Counted from the stretch's first letter, positions 29,903-39,492 are shown. The stretch is DNA of 64,000 nucleotides from Sphingobacterium sp. SYP-B4668 (GCF_027627455.1 NZ_CP115483.1:4588001-4652000); one strand, 5' to 3'. The notes: a model not told the origin generated them from the sequence alone. A program made the numbers and translations.

Positions 29903-31210
29903 CTATGCTTTTCTGTTTGTCAAAACTTCAGCTACTACAAAGTTGCTTCCCCCGACAAAGATTAAATCACCTTCAGTATAAGCTTGTTTAGCCCCCTCTA
30001 AAGCATCCATTACACTCGAGTAGGATTTGCCTGATAAATGGTAAGTAGCCGCAATCTGGGTTAATTCATTCGCATCCATAGCTCTCGGCATTTGAGGACT
30101 TGAAAAGTAATAAGTCGCTTCTTTTGGCAACAACGGCAACATATGATTCAAATCTTTATCCTTCATTGCACCCATCACGATGTGTAAGCCACGATACGAT
30201 GTCAGCGCAAGGTTTTTGAGAACTTCTTTTATACCGTCCTCGTTGTGACCGGTATCACAAATGATTAATGGATTGGTTGAGAGGGTTTGCCAACGACCTT
30301 GTAATCCCGTATTCTTTTGGACAGATGCCAATCCCCGTCTTATATCTTCATCAGCAATATTAAACCCGCCAGCTCTAAGACGATCAACACCTACGAGCAC
30401 CCCGAGTAGGTTTTTAAGTTGATATGAGCCTTTCAAATCCAAATGAAATCGCCCTCTCATCGTCTGCAAAGCTCCTCCTACTTCGACTTCCATATACACA
30501 TCATTGGTACTTAGTAGTGTAGACTGCAATACATCTGATGCAAAACAGATAGGAGCCTCTTCATTAGAAGCCTTACTTTCAAAAACAGGAGCAGTGCGAC
30601 TGTCTCGTTCGGAAATGACCACTGGTACACCATGTTTGATAATACCGGCCTTCTCACTAGCAATCTCTGGCAACGTATCACCTAACAAATTCATATGGTC
30701 CATCCCAATATTCGTGATAAGGCAGAGCTCAGGAACAATAATATTAGTACTATCTAATCGCCCTCCAAGTCCCACTTCGACGATTGCCACATCCACTGTG
30801 GCTTGTGCAAAATAATCAAAAGCCATTGCTACCGTCACTTCAAAAAAAGAAGGTTGTATACGGTCCATCAACACCTTTTGACTTTCTACAAAGTCAATCA
30901 CCTGTTGCTCGGGAATCACCTCACCATTGATTCGAATACGTTCCCTAAAATCGACCAAATGTGGAGAAGTATACAGACCCGTCTTATATCCAGCCTCCGC
31001 TAGTATAGAGGCCAGCATATGAGAAGAAGAGCCTTTCCCATTCGTGCCTGCGATATGTATGGATTTGAATTTATGCTGAGGATTGCCCAGCGCTTGGCAG
31101 AGGGCCAACGTGTTATCTAAATCTTTTTTATAGGCGGATACCCCAACACGGGTAAACATAGGTAATCGAGCGTATAAATACTCGATTACCTCGTTATATG
31201 TAGCATTCAT
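29903..31210 (-). CDS. folC: Bifunctional folylpolyglutamate synthase / dihydrofolate synthase
   Basis: A 435-residue Mur-ligase-like ATP enzyme that adds glutamate to dihydropteroate and tetrahydrofolate. The P-loop AGTNGKGSSSHM lies near residue 54; the second signature NIGMDHMNLLGDT (magnesium and substrate site) near residue 166; the C-terminal glutamate-binding domain contains ICDTGHNEDGIKEV. It lies 12 bp after the TonB/TolA-like gene, so folate synthesis is carried on the same transcript as the envelope genes, with no obvious functional link. Confidence 0.95.
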   Translation of the reverse strand: MNATYNEVIEYLYARLPMFTRVGVSAYKKDLDNTLALCQALGNPQHKFKSIHIAGTNGKGSSSHMLASILAEAGYKTGLYTSPHLVDFRERIRINGEVIPEQQVIDFVESQKVLMDRIQPSFFEVTVAMAFDYFAQATVDVAIVEVGLGGRLDSTNIIVPELCLITNIGMDHMNLLGDTLPEIASEKAGIIKHGVPVVISERDSRTAPVFESKASNEEAPICFASDVLQSTLLSTNDVYMEVEVGGALQTMRGRFHLDLKGSYQLKNLLGVLVGVDRLRAGGFNIADEDIRRGLASVQKNTGLQGRWQTLSTNPLIICDTGHNEDGIKEVLKNLALTSYRGLHIVMGAMKDKDLNHMLPLLPKEATYYFSSPQMPRAMDANELTQIAATYHLSGKSYSSVMDALEGAKQAYTEGDLIFVGGSNFVVAEVLTNRKA

Positions 31211-31222
31211 GTAAAATGAATT

Positions 31223-32044
31223 TTATCTAACTCTAAAGTTGAATACGATGACACCTGTTTGGGAATCAGGTGCTTTTTCCAATTCATTGAGACGAGCTCC
31301 ACGAACAGCTCGTTCACATTTTTCCCATAACGATCGATCGGGAAGTGTGGTCCCCTTCACACCCGCTCGTGCATAGGTAATGGTGCCATTAGGAGCCACA
31401 CGGATTTCAACCGCAACCTTTCCAGATTGTTGTCCCTTATCATCGATATTAGGGCGTACCACGAAACGTCTATTGGCTATCGAAAGCATCATGTTGCCAT
31501 CACCGGATCCCCCTTCGCCATAATTAGAAGCCAACGGGTCGCCCAATTTACTTCCTTGATTACCTGCGACACTTCCTGTACCGTCTCCAGTACCTGTTGC
31601 ATTATTCTTTTTACCCTTATACAAAGCATTCGGGTTCACCGCCGGCGTACTATTCTCCTTTTTCGTCGTAGTCTCAGTAGCGGTCACCTTAACAGGTTTC
31701 TCCGCCTTTGCTACAGCCGGTGCATCATCCATATCCTGTGTCGCCACTACTTTATCAGCAACTTGCTGAGAGGGGGTAGGTGTGGGAGTCTCTGTAGGTT
31801 CAATTTTATCCGGCTTTACATTGTTCGCATTGGGATCCATAGAAGGTTCCTCCACGCTCATATAATCATCGCCCATACCCTCATCACTTGTACCATAATT
31901 GACAATGATTCCGCCCGTACCGTACTGTGGCAATTCCTTGCTAAATACGATAAAAAAACCAATCGCTACCAGTGCTCCCATTATTATGGCAGAGATACCA
32001 AGTGCTTTTGGTAAGTTGTTCTCCTCTTGAAGATGATAATACAT
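31223..32044 (-). CDS. TonB/TolA-like periplasm-spanning protein
   Basis: A 273-residue protein with one N-terminal membrane helix (about residues 15-36), a long Pro/Thr/Lys/Ala-rich extended region (about 70-170), and a C-terminal domain (about 185-273) like the TonB C-terminal fold (NRRFVVRPNIDDKGQQSG, VAVEIRVAPNGTI, VIVFNFRVR). This is the architecture of TonB or TolA, which pass force from the ExbB/ExbD or TolQ/TolR motor to outer-membrane partners. It follows exbD by 78 bp. Position with a SPOR protein, a TPR protein and a plugless barrel makes a TolA-type role at least as likely as nutrient-uptake TonB. Confidence 0.82.
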   Translation of the reverse strand: MYYHLQEENNLPKALGISAIIMGALVAIGFFIVFSKELPQYGTGGIIVNYGTSDEGMGDDYMSVEEPSMDPNANNVKPDKIEPTETPTPTPSQQVADKVVATQDMDDAPAVAKAEKPVKVTATETTTKKENSTPAVNPNALYKGKKNNATGTGDGTGSVAGNQGSKLGDPLASNYGEGGSGDGNMMLSIANRRFVVRPNIDDKGQQSGKVAVEIRVAPNGTITYARAGVKGTTLPDRSLWEKCERAVRGARLNELEKAPDSQTGVIVFNFRVR

Positions 32045-32122
32045 ATTATAAAACTAACTTTTTTTGATCAAAGAACAAAGACTTAATCCTTGCTCTAAAT
32101 ATCAGTATCTCGATACTAATCC

Positions 32123-32533
32123 CTATTTATCCTTCTTTGGCTCTGTGGCCAATACCAATTTAATCTTCAAGCGATTAGCAACATCCATCACCGAAATCAC
32201 ATTCTGAATCGGCACACTATTGTCAGCATACAACATAATCGTCAATTCTTCACCAGTAGCCATCTTAGACTGAATCAATGCCTCTAGGCTCTCATAGGGT
32301 ACCACTTGCTTATCAATATGATATTGCAAGTCACTAGTAATCGATACGGTCATTGTTTTCTTAGCGACAGATTGCTCACCAGCACTTGACCTAGGAAGCA
32401 ACAATTTGACAACCTGAGGATTGGATACAGCCGACGCCAACAGGAAGAACAACATCAAGAAAAACATGATATCGTTCAATGCAGCGGTATGTACTTCAGC
32501 AGACGGCCTTGCTCTTCTATTACGAATATTCAT
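32123..32533 (-). CDS. ExbD/TolR biopolymer transport protein
   Basis: A 136-residue protein with one N-terminal transmembrane helix and a periplasmic domain. The helix holds the conserved motor aspartate in LNDIMFFLMLFFLLAS (D22), which carries protons in ExbD/TolR. It forms the rotor or stator core with the ExbB homologue encoded 26 bp upstream. Length is standard. Sequence alone cannot separate ExbD from TolR. Confidence 0.92.
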   Translation of the reverse strand: MNIRNRRARPSAEVHTAALNDIMFFLMLFFLLASAVSNPQVVKLLLPRSSAGEQSVAKKTMTVSITSDLQYHIDKQVVPYESLEALIQSKMATGEELTIMLYADNSVPIQNVISVMDVANRLKIKLVLATEPKKDK

Positions 32534-32559
32534 AATTCAATTTCTTTCTTACTGGTGAC

Positions 32560-33261
32560 TTATGCGCCAGGTTCGTCCAACAAATCAATAAACTCTACTG
32601 CATCTGTCTCCATACGCAAAATCAAACGCTCCACCATCATATTCAATATATGATAGCCAATATACGCTAAGATACCAACGGTCAGTCCAGAAGCTGAAGA
32701 AATCATCTTCACATATAGACCTCCAGATACGGAACCAATATCAATCCCGCCTACGGCCTCTACATCCCTAAAAATCTGAATTACCCCAAAGATTGTTCCC
32801 ACAAATCCCATCATTGGTGCTATACCCGCAATAATACCCAATATATTGATATTCTTCTCTAGCTTAGAGACCTCAATCTTGCCTACATTCTCAATTGCAC
32901 CTTCTATGTCCTTAATTGGTCTACCTACACGCAAAAGACCTTTTTGCAACATTCTTGATAGTGGCGTATGGCTTGAACGGCATACTGCTACCGCCGCATC
33001 TAACTTACCAGACATTACGTTACTCTTGATTTGTGCCATTAATCCATTGTCAAATCTTGACGCTTTCCTTATGGTAATATAGCGTTCTATAAAAATTACC
33101 AATCCCAAAAAGAAAAGAAAGGCGATTGGCCACATAATCCATCCCCCCTTCATTAAGAGTTGTATCAGATTTGTGTCCTCTTGTGTAGCCATTTGTATAG
33201 GCTGTTGTACTGCCCCAGCTAATGAGTCCAATGCTAACGCTGTGTCTTGAATTAATGACAT
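32560..33261 (-). CDS. MotA/TolQ/ExbB proton-channel protein
   Basis: A 233-residue inner-membrane protein with three hydrophobic helices. The family core is clear: FIERYITIRK after TM1, then GIIAGIAPMMGFVGTIFGVI near residue 140 (TM2 start) and the final membrane segment SGLTVGILAYIGYHILNMMV. It assembles as a pentamer around ExbD/TolR and uses the proton gradient. It is the fourth gene of the TPR-barrel-SPOR-motor operon. A TATCTTTG box (33366-33359) at the end of the preceding gene may give it an extra promoter. Confidence 0.93.
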   Translation of the reverse strand: MSLIQDTALALDSLAGAVQQPIQMATQEDTNLIQLLMKGGWIMWPIAFLFFLGLVIFIERYITIRKASRFDNGLMAQIKSNVMSGKLDAAVAVCRSSHTPLSRMLQKGLLRVGRPIKDIEGAIENVGKIEVSKLEKNINILGIIAGIAPMMGFVGTIFGVIQIFRDVEAVGGIDIGSVSGGLYVKMISSASGLTVGILAYIGYHILNMMVERLILRMETDAVEFIDLLDEPGA

Positions 33262-33358
33262 AATGCTATTAAGTATTTATTGTTATATTAATTAGTATCC
33301 TGATATTGAAGCTTATACTTGATGTGTTCTTCCCTCTTTGGGATTTCAAAAACTATCA

Positions 33359-33366
33359 CAAAGATA
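33359..33366 (-). promoter_or_regulatory. Possible internal promoter -7 box before exbB/tolQ
   Basis: TATCTTTG on the minus strand, 98 bp upstream of the ExbB start and just beyond the stop of the SPOR gene. No TTG at -33, so support is modest. Confidence 0.4.
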
Positions 33367-33378
33367 ACCCCTTTTTTC

Positions 33379-34467
33379 TTATTTAATTCGCTCTGAGAAT
33401 GCATTTGGTTCGATGGACTCACGCACTTGCCGTAATTCGATATCGGCTTCCTCTTTAGTCTTAAATGACTTCCATACCACCTTCTTCCATTTCTTAGACC
33501 TTTTACTTTCGTAGATATACACCTTCTTGTGGCCCTTCGCACGCAAATCCTCCACTTGCTGCTCCGCTTGATTCCAATGTGCATGCGAACCCACTACAAT
33601 CATCCACTCATGGGTTGCCGGCTGCAATTCTACTGGCTTTTGCACCACACTATCTTGTCTGACCGAATCACTCTTCGCGCTATCCACTGCGGCCATCAAT
33701 ACTACTGTATCTGGCTGAGGAAGAGGCTGCAAATGTACAGACGTATCTTGAGCAGGAATACTCGCCACCGGAGTAGATATATGCTGCTTCTGCATATCCC
33801 AGTAGTAATACAATCCTCCGATAATACCCAACGACACTAAAGCAGCCACCACGTACCATACCGTTCCACTAGATTTAGAGCGTTCAGGAATCCAAGCCTC
33901 GACTATTTGCGACGCTTCCTCCTGCTCTTCTTGTATTTTCTCTTCTTCTGTTGATTGCGCTGAAACAATTGGAGAAACGATTGGTGGTACCACCGTTTCC
34001 TCTTCTGATACGACTTCTTTAACAGGCGATATAGGCATCTTAGCCCCTTCCGTTTCTATAAAAGAACGCATCTTGTCTTCAATATCCTTGATGGGTTCGA
34101 AGTTGAATCCCGTGAGATCTAATGGTTTGAATACGAACGTATTCCCATAGTTAACCAAGTATCCAATATCATCCAATTTAGCTTGACCAGATTGCAGCAA
34201 TTCTTCCTTCACCTTTTCAACCTCCTGGTTCACTATAACCATTGCCTGTTGACGGTCTACTTGCAACTGACGTTGCACATAGGTGACAAAGTCATATCCA
34301 AAAGTTCCCTGTGTGTCCAGTTCCAGATAATTGATAGGAGGCAAAAAAGCATTGCGACTTTGATCGAAAGTCGCTGGAGTATGTTTCCGTTTAAAGACAC
34401 CAATCCCATCTACCTTAACCTCGGCATGTCTTTTTAATACGTTATTAATGCTTTTTCCTAAATTCAT
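33379..34467 (-). CDS. Membrane protein with HU-like N-terminus and C-terminal SPOR domain
   Basis: About 362 residues from the ATG at 34467 (a TTG at 34476 would add three). Residues 1-~70 and ~70-130 resemble the paired prokaryotic HU/CCDC81-like domains (GKSINNVLKRHAEVKVDGIG). A Glu-rich linker follows, one transmembrane helix at about 202-222, a Pro/Ser/Asp linker, and a SPOR domain at ~285-350 (WMIVVGSHAHWNQAEQQ, KKVYIYES, KVVWKSFKTKEEAD) that should bind denuded peptidoglycan at division sites. The topology places the HU-like part in the cytoplasm. Encoded between the barrel and exbB/tolQ genes, it suggests a link of this machine to septal peptidoglycan and perhaps to DNA. Confidence 0.85.
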   Translation of the reverse strand: MNLGKSINNVLKRHAEVKVDGIGVFKRKHTPATFDQSRNAFLPPINYLELDTQGTFGYDFVTYVQRQLQVDRQQAMVIVNQEVEKVKEELLQSGQAKLDDIGYLVNYGNTFVFKPLDLTGFNFEPIKDIEDKMRSFIETEGAKMPISPVKEVVSEEETVVPPIVSPIVSAQSTEEEKIQEEQEEASQIVEAWIPERSKSSGTVWYVVAALVSLGIIGGLYYYWDMQKQHISTPVASIPAQDTSVHLQPLPQPDTVVLMAAVDSAKSDSVRQDSVVQKPVELQPATHEWMIVVGSHAHWNQAEQQVEDLRAKGHKKVYIYESKRSKKWKKVVWKSFKTKEEADIELRQVRESIEPNAFSERIK

Positions 34468-34489
34468 CCTTATCAATATCTTTGGGACG

Positions 34490-34497
34490 CAAAGTTA
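34490..34497 (-). promoter_or_regulatory. Possible promoter -7 box before the HU/SPOR gene
   Basis: TAACTTTG on the minus strand lies 22 bp before the ATG at 34467 and between the barrel stop and the SPOR start. No -33 TTG. Confidence 0.4.
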
Positions 34498-34507
34498 CTA
34501 TTTTATA

Positions 34508-36244
34508 TTAAAACGAATAATTAAGACCACCCAGTATATTGAACCCAAAACGAGGATAGTATAGATAATTTTCGTATTCCTTATTAAACATATTGTTTGC
34601 CTTCACAAATATACCCAACTGCTTCATTGCCCGATACTCGGCTCCAGCACTTAAATCGAAGAAAGAAGGAAGCGTTACCTTTTTATAAGTTGGAGAGATA
34701 TCTACAGTTCCTCCATTACTTGTATAAGTATATTCTCGTGCAGTCCTATCGCCGTGAAATAGTGCCTCAGCATCTATGAACAACTTATCCGAAATATTGA
34801 AACGTGCATTAGCTGCGAGTTTCAATTTCGGCAAGTGCCAAGCCTCGTCCTCCGTTTGCATCGTATATTGATCGATGTTCAGACGACCACCAAGATTGAC
34901 GACTTCAGAAAGACGAACATTGATTTCCCCCTGCAAGCCGAAATATTTGGAAGCTTTCTCACCCAGTCCATCATAGACCACGTCAAATTGGAAAGGAGTA
35001 TTGACATTATTCACAAATAAAGGCAACCCTTCCAACTGTTTGTACATCACTTGTGCTTTATAGCCAAATGTCGCCCCTGCATTCCCTTTAATACCTCCAA
35101 AGAAATTCAGTCTTTCTATGGTATTAATCATATTTGCCCCTGGTGCTAAGTACGGATTTTCTTTCGTAAATGAACGCAACGATGCTTTCTTCACATTGCC
35201 ATTCACCCCCCCAAACAAGTGGATATATTCGGGTACAAGAGAAAAGTCAACCTCGGCAGAAGGAAATACATTGAAACGAGAAGAATCACCAAATTCAGAA
35301 ACCAGATTAGCGCCCAATGTCACTACATAGTTATCTCCTTTAAAGCTGATATACGGATTGATATTCGCGATCGAATTTTTTGTCTTACCACCTTTATCCA
35401 CATTGGCCGTACCGTCTATGCTATTCACGTCCACACTCAGGTTAGCACCAATGTTAAACGCACGCATACGCTTATTTAAGTAACCCGATAGTGCGATAGA
35501 ATTTTCCTTAGCCTCAAACTTATCTTTGTATGTATAGGCATCAGCTTTCGCAGAGTAGCTAAAGGCATCCTCGTTATTTGGATCATAGTTACTGGTCAGC
35601 TCACCGGTAAAATAGATGTCATTGAAGGCTTGCTTCTCTGGAGTTGGATTAAGAGATACACCATTGATATCTAAAGGATTGCCATAGAATCGAGTGGCAT
35701 AGCGGTTGTAGCCGATAAGTCCATCTACTGTAAAGGCATCATAAACTCGTCTACCAAACACGCCAACCTCTTGCTTCGAAAACCGTTGATTCTCGATATC
35801 GCCCTTTTGGCTTAGATGCTTTACAAATCCCCCTACACGTATATTTTCATATTCATCATATGAAAAATAACCTTCACCTAGGATGGTATTAAAATTTCCT
35901 ACTCCCAGTTTAACATAGTTACTTGTCTGATCGGACATTTGAGAAAAAGGAGTCTCTTTAATATCCAACTTATATAACCCTGTATTGATATCTAACTTCT
36001 TATCCACTACATTGCCATAATTAAGCTTAGGCATATAGCTCCTTTTGTTGGTCATATCCGGGCTACGTCGGATTTTGACTGCGTCAGCAAGAATAGGCTT
36101 ATAATCCCGCACTACATCAAACGAATCAATCGTTACTGGTTTCTTGTCTGTAGGCTCCTGTTGAGCAAATCCATTAAAACCTGCACCAAGTAAGAAGGTT
36201 ACTACGGCACATTTCTTAAACACAGTATTTTGCAACTTCATCAT
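34508..36244 (-). CDS. Outer-membrane beta-barrel protein (TonB-receptor-like barrel without plug)
   Basis: A 578-residue exported protein: signal peptide of about 27 residues ending GFAQQ, a short soluble stretch, then many alternating amphipathic strands from about residue 110 and a C-terminal phenylalanine (GFNILGGLNYSF), the usual signal for barrel insertion by BAM. Family profiles often call such proteins TonB-dependent receptors, but no N-terminal plug or TonB box is apparent here. The gene follows the large TPR gene by 6 bp and precedes the HU/SPOR gene by 40 bp. It may be the outer-membrane partner of the motor encoded downstream. Exact function unknown. Confidence 0.8.
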   Translation of the reverse strand: MMKLQNTVFKKCAVVTFLLGAGFNGFAQQEPTDKKPVTIDSFDVVRDYKPILADAVKIRRSPDMTNKRSYMPKLNYGNVVDKKLDINTGLYKLDIKETPFSQMSDQTSNYVKLGVGNFNTILGEGYFSYDEYENIRVGGFVKHLSQKGDIENQRFSKQEVGVFGRRVYDAFTVDGLIGYNRYATRFYGNPLDINGVSLNPTPEKQAFNDIYFTGELTSNYDPNNEDAFSYSAKADAYTYKDKFEAKENSIALSGYLNKRMRAFNIGANLSVDVNSIDGTANVDKGGKTKNSIANINPYISFKGDNYVVTLGANLVSEFGDSSRFNVFPSAEVDFSLVPEYIHLFGGVNGNVKKASLRSFTKENPYLAPGANMINTIERLNFFGGIKGNAGATFGYKAQVMYKQLEGLPLFVNNVNTPFQFDVVYDGLGEKASKYFGLQGEINVRLSEVVNLGGRLNIDQYTMQTEDEAWHLPKLKLAANARFNISDKLFIDAEALFHGDRTAREYTYTSNGGTVDISPTYKKVTLPSFFDLSAGAEYRAMKQLGIFVKANNMFNKEYENYLYYPRFGFNILGGLNYSF

Positions 36245-36250
36245 TATTTC

Positions 36251-39200
36251 CTATTTCTTTGTAGTATTTAATTTCTGTAATTTTTCCTTAGCTGTCTTCA
36301 AGATATCGTCCTCTTTGTTTTCGTAGTTATCGATAATACTCTCCAAAGTTGACTTCGCTTGGAAGTTGTCGCCTTTTCCAGCATATGCATCCGCCATCAA
36401 GATAAATCCTCTTGCCACCCAATAGTCATACGAAGAGAATGAATCTGAAATATCAAAGGCAGATTTGATTGCCTTATCATACTCTTTGCCTTTCAATTGT
36501 TGTTCGGCAACCAAATACCTAGCTTCGGCCCCTGTAGCTGTTTTACTTTTCAGCGCAGCAAGGTTTAATTCCTTTGTCGCATCAGCAGCTTTATTTGTTG
36601 CTAGATAAGCCTTTGCCGCATACAAATGTGCTTTAGCGATTTCCTCCTCGGACGACTTCTCATAGTTTTTCACTAAGGCCGCGTAGTTCAACGTCTCCTT
36701 GTAATCACCAATATTGAAATAGCTAGTCAACAAATTGTTGATTGCATATGCGTAATTGGACTTGTACTCCGAAGTCAATTCCAATTTTTTTAACTGCTGT
36801 ACAGCTTCGTTGTATTTATTCTGTTTGAGATATAAATTAGAAACACTTACTAATGCACGTTCGGTGTATGCACTTGTCCAGTCATTCAAGATAATATTAT
36901 AATCGTGTAAAGCTTCATCAGTCTTTCCTAGTGCAGCATTACTTTCTGCACGAACAAAACGTGCGTATTTTTCTTGAATAGGTTTTGGGAATTTATCAAA
37001 ATATGCATTCACAGCTTCCACAGCTCCCTGGTAATTCCCTCTAGAAAACAAAGTAGTTGCAGTGGAGAACGTACGAGAATCTTGCTCCGAAGTAGTCAAG
37101 TCCCCAATATTGGTTCCTGTCGCATAGCGGATGTATCCTGTAGCATCACCTTTATCCAAATAAATATTCTCGATAGAGCGCATGGCCTGCTTAGCCTCAT
37201 CAGTCGTCGAGTACTGGTCCACCACTCGTTGGAAGGTTTTCAATGCTACTTCATTATTATCTTGATTGTATTGTACCAAACCAATTGTGACCAAAGCGCG
37301 AGGCACATAACTACTTCTAGGATACTTCTCCACCATACTCTGTAGTCCAGAAATGGCTTGATCGTACTGTCCTAATGTAAAGTAAGTATAAGGAATCTCA
37401 AACGCTACATCATCCGCATAATTAGACTTTGGGTATTTTTGAACTACAGCCTGCAGAGTAGCAATCTTACCGCTGCTATTCCCCTGCAAACCTTGTATAA
37501 TTCCCCTCTGGAACAACGCATAGTCTTGACTCTGCGCCTTCGAGTTAATCAACTTATCATACTCGGTCATCGCACGTCCGTAATTTTTTAAAGAAAAATA
37601 CGAATCCGCTAATCTGGCAATAGCATCATTTCGTGTATTCAATTCAATCCCTTCCTTGCCACCCATGGACAAGAATCTCTCGAAATAGTTTGCCGAAGTG
37701 TTATAGTTCTCATTTCTAAATGCAGCATATGCCAAGGCGTAATTTGCGTAATTATAGACATCCGTATTACGCGCAGCAGGTAAGCTCAAGAATTTATTGA
37801 AGCTTGCTGTAGCCTCTTTATATTTACGGACTTCGTACATCGCTTCCGACTTCCAATAGATTGCTAGTGCATAGATTTCTTCATCATAACGATTGGCTTC
37901 GGAACGCATGAACATGGAGATTCCATTCTCAAATGCACGCTCATTATAATATTCTAAACCACGGTAGTAGGTTACTTTTTGATAAGCAGCATTCGCTTCC
38001 TTACCGCGATTTTTCATAGACTCCAACACATCCACTGCCGCGCGGTAGTTTTTCGTACTCAAGAGAATTTCAGCATACAGCGTCTGAGCCTCTTCATTTC
38101 GCACATTAGTAGGATAGGTCTTTATATATTCCTGAATAGCATCCAATGCTACCTGATGAAATTCCAATTCATAAGACAACTTCGCATAATTAAAGAGGCC
38201 TTCTTCTTGCAGCTGTGGATCAAAGTCAAGCTTTGACGCCCTAAAAAATGCATTCCTAGCACTCTGCTTATTGTTCTTCTTCAAGAAGGCATCACCTAAC
38301 GTGATCATCGCACTTTGATAATAAGCATCGGGCTCGGTCATTTTTTCAAGCTCCATAATAGCCTTATCGTATTCTCCTAACTTATAGTTGATATAACCAA
38401 TTTGATAACTATCTTGGTTATTTTGTGTCTTACCTTGATCTTGCGATTGGAACTTGTCGTAATATTCTTTTGATTTCTGCAGATTTCCTTTAATAAAATA
38501 AGTAGCAGCAATCACACGAAACATATCGGTCTCATTATCTTGCTTGGTCGTCTGCAAAATAGGGAGCGCATAGCTCAACACCTCATCATAACGTTTGTCC
38601 AGATAGTACAACGCTGTGATATAATAGGGATAGCTGCTTTCATAAGCCTTGGACCCCTTCAACCGCTCGAATTCATTTAGAGCCGTCTTGTACTCCGCAT
38701 CCAAGTAACATAGATAAGCATAATAATAAATAGAGGCTTCTTGATACTGTCCGCGTTGATCTTTCAAAGATTCGAAAACCGGCTTCGCAGATTTATAATC
38801 CTCAGTCATGAACTGTGAGTATGCCAGTTTAAATCTGTACTCTGTATTCTCTGCCCCAGCCAGATTTTTACTCTCTATCTTGGTAAACCATTCGATGGCT
38901 TTCTTATAATCTTTCTTAGCATAATATGAACGGCCAATTTGGAAGTAAGCCGCTTTGGAATTAGGACTAGATGGATAATCTCGAATATACTTCAAGAATC
39001 TACCTTCAGCATCCGAATCTCCAAGCTCCAATGCGCATATGGCCTGATAATAACGAACATTTTCTTTCATCAGGCTTAACTCCTCATTCTCATCCAATTG
39101 CAAAGTAGACTTTGTGCGTATCTCCTCCACTTTGTCAAACTGTTTAGCTGCAGACCCGAACTTACCTCTCTCGAAAAGTTCCATACCAGATTTAAAAGCC

Positions 39201-39292
39201 TTATTGAGATCCTGCCAAGCAGTCTGTTGAGCAAAAACCGGCGTCGTCATTAAACTCAGCGCAATACCTACCTTGTAAATATTTTTATTCAT
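36251..39292 (-). CDS. Large periplasmic TPR-repeat protein
   Basis: A 1013-residue protein with a signal peptide (cleavage near FAQQ, residue ~21) followed by about 20 tetratricopeptide-type repeats running to the C-terminus (for example GKFGSAAKQFDKVEEI, KKDYKKAIEWFTKIES, LGQYDQAISGLQSMVEKYP). Such solenoids are protein-binding scaffolds; shorter relatives include YbgF/CpoB of the Tol-Pal system. It is the first gene of the seven-gene block that ends with exbB, exbD, tonB/tolA-like and folC. Its start codon lies at the downstream edge of a 100-bp tandem repeat that also duplicates the initiation region, an unusual leader. Confidence 0.88.
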   Translation of the reverse strand: MNKNIYKVGIALSLMTTPVFAQQTAWQDLNKAFKSGMELFERGKFGSAAKQFDKVEEIRTKSTLQLDENEELSLMKENVRYYQAICALELGDSDAEGRFLKYIRDYPSSPNSKAAYFQIGRSYYAKKDYKKAIEWFTKIESKNLAGAENTEYRFKLAYSQFMTEDYKSAKPVFESLKDQRGQYQEASIYYYAYLCYLDAEYKTALNEFERLKGSKAYESSYPYYITALYYLDKRYDEVLSYALPILQTTKQDNETDMFRVIAATYFIKGNLQKSKEYYDKFQSQDQGKTQNNQDSYQIGYINYKLGEYDKAIMELEKMTEPDAYYQSAMITLGDAFLKKNNKQSARNAFFRASKLDFDPQLQEEGLFNYAKLSYELEFHQVALDAIQEYIKTYPTNVRNEEAQTLYAEILLSTKNYRAAVDVLESMKNRGKEANAAYQKVTYYRGLEYYNERAFENGISMFMRSEANRYDEEIYALAIYWKSEAMYEVRKYKEATASFNKFLSLPAARNTDVYNYANYALAYAAFRNENYNTSANYFERFLSMGGKEGIELNTRNDAIARLADSYFSLKNYGRAMTEYDKLINSKAQSQDYALFQRGIIQGLQGNSSGKIATLQAVVQKYPKSNYADDVAFEIPYTYFTLGQYDQAISGLQSMVEKYPRSSYVPRALVTIGLVQYNQDNNEVALKTFQRVVDQYSTTDEAKQAMRSIENIYLDKGDATGYIRYATGTNIGDLTTSEQDSRTFSTATTLFSRGNYQGAVEAVNAYFDKFPKPIQEKYARFVRAESNAALGKTDEALHDYNIILNDWTSAYTERALVSVSNLYLKQNKYNEAVQQLKKLELTSEYKSNYAYAINNLLTSYFNIGDYKETLNYAALVKNYEKSSEEEIAKAHLYAAKAYLATNKAADATKELNLAALKSKTATGAEARYLVAEQQLKGKEYDKAIKSAFDISDSFSSYDYWVARGFILMADAYAGKGDNFQAKSTLESIIDNYENKEDDILKTAKEKLQKLNTTKK

Positions 39293-39368
39293 CTGTCTAT
39301 TTTTTATTTCTCAGTCGTCAGATGGAGCCTTTGATTTTTAAAATAATTATTGCCTGACTGCTTAATAA

Positions 39369-39392
39369 TTACTTTAAAAATGTCGGGTTCAT
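39369..39392 (-). CDS. Candidate seven-codon leader ORF (copy 1)
   Basis: The repeat places an ATG in the same leader context as the TPR gene start, giving MNPTFLK and a TAA stop. It ends about 77 bp upstream of the TPR start codon. Translation is unproven; it is listed because copy 2 encodes the same peptide with only synonymous changes. Confidence 0.3.
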   Translation of the reverse strand: MNPTFLK

Positions 39393-39468
39393 CTGTCTAT
39401 TTTTTATTTCTCAATCGTCAGATGGAGCCTTTGATTTTTAAAATAATTATTGCCTGACTGCTTACTAA

Positions 39469-39492
39469 TTATTTTAAAAACGTCGGGTTCAT
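39469..39492 (-). CDS. Candidate seven-codon leader ORF (copy 2)
   Basis: Same peptide MNPTFLK as copy 1, stop TAA. Relative to copy 1 the Thr codon is ACG instead of ACA and the Lys codon AAA instead of AAG. Translation is unproven. Confidence 0.3.
   Translation of the reverse strand: MNPTFLK

Noticed and set aside
31223..33261. ExbB/ExbD/TonB read simply as an iron-uptake system
   Set aside because: No siderophore receptor with a plug, no FecR/FecI and no iron-box are present in the block; the SPOR and TPR neighbours point to an envelope-maintenance role, so the uptake reading is left as an alternative only.
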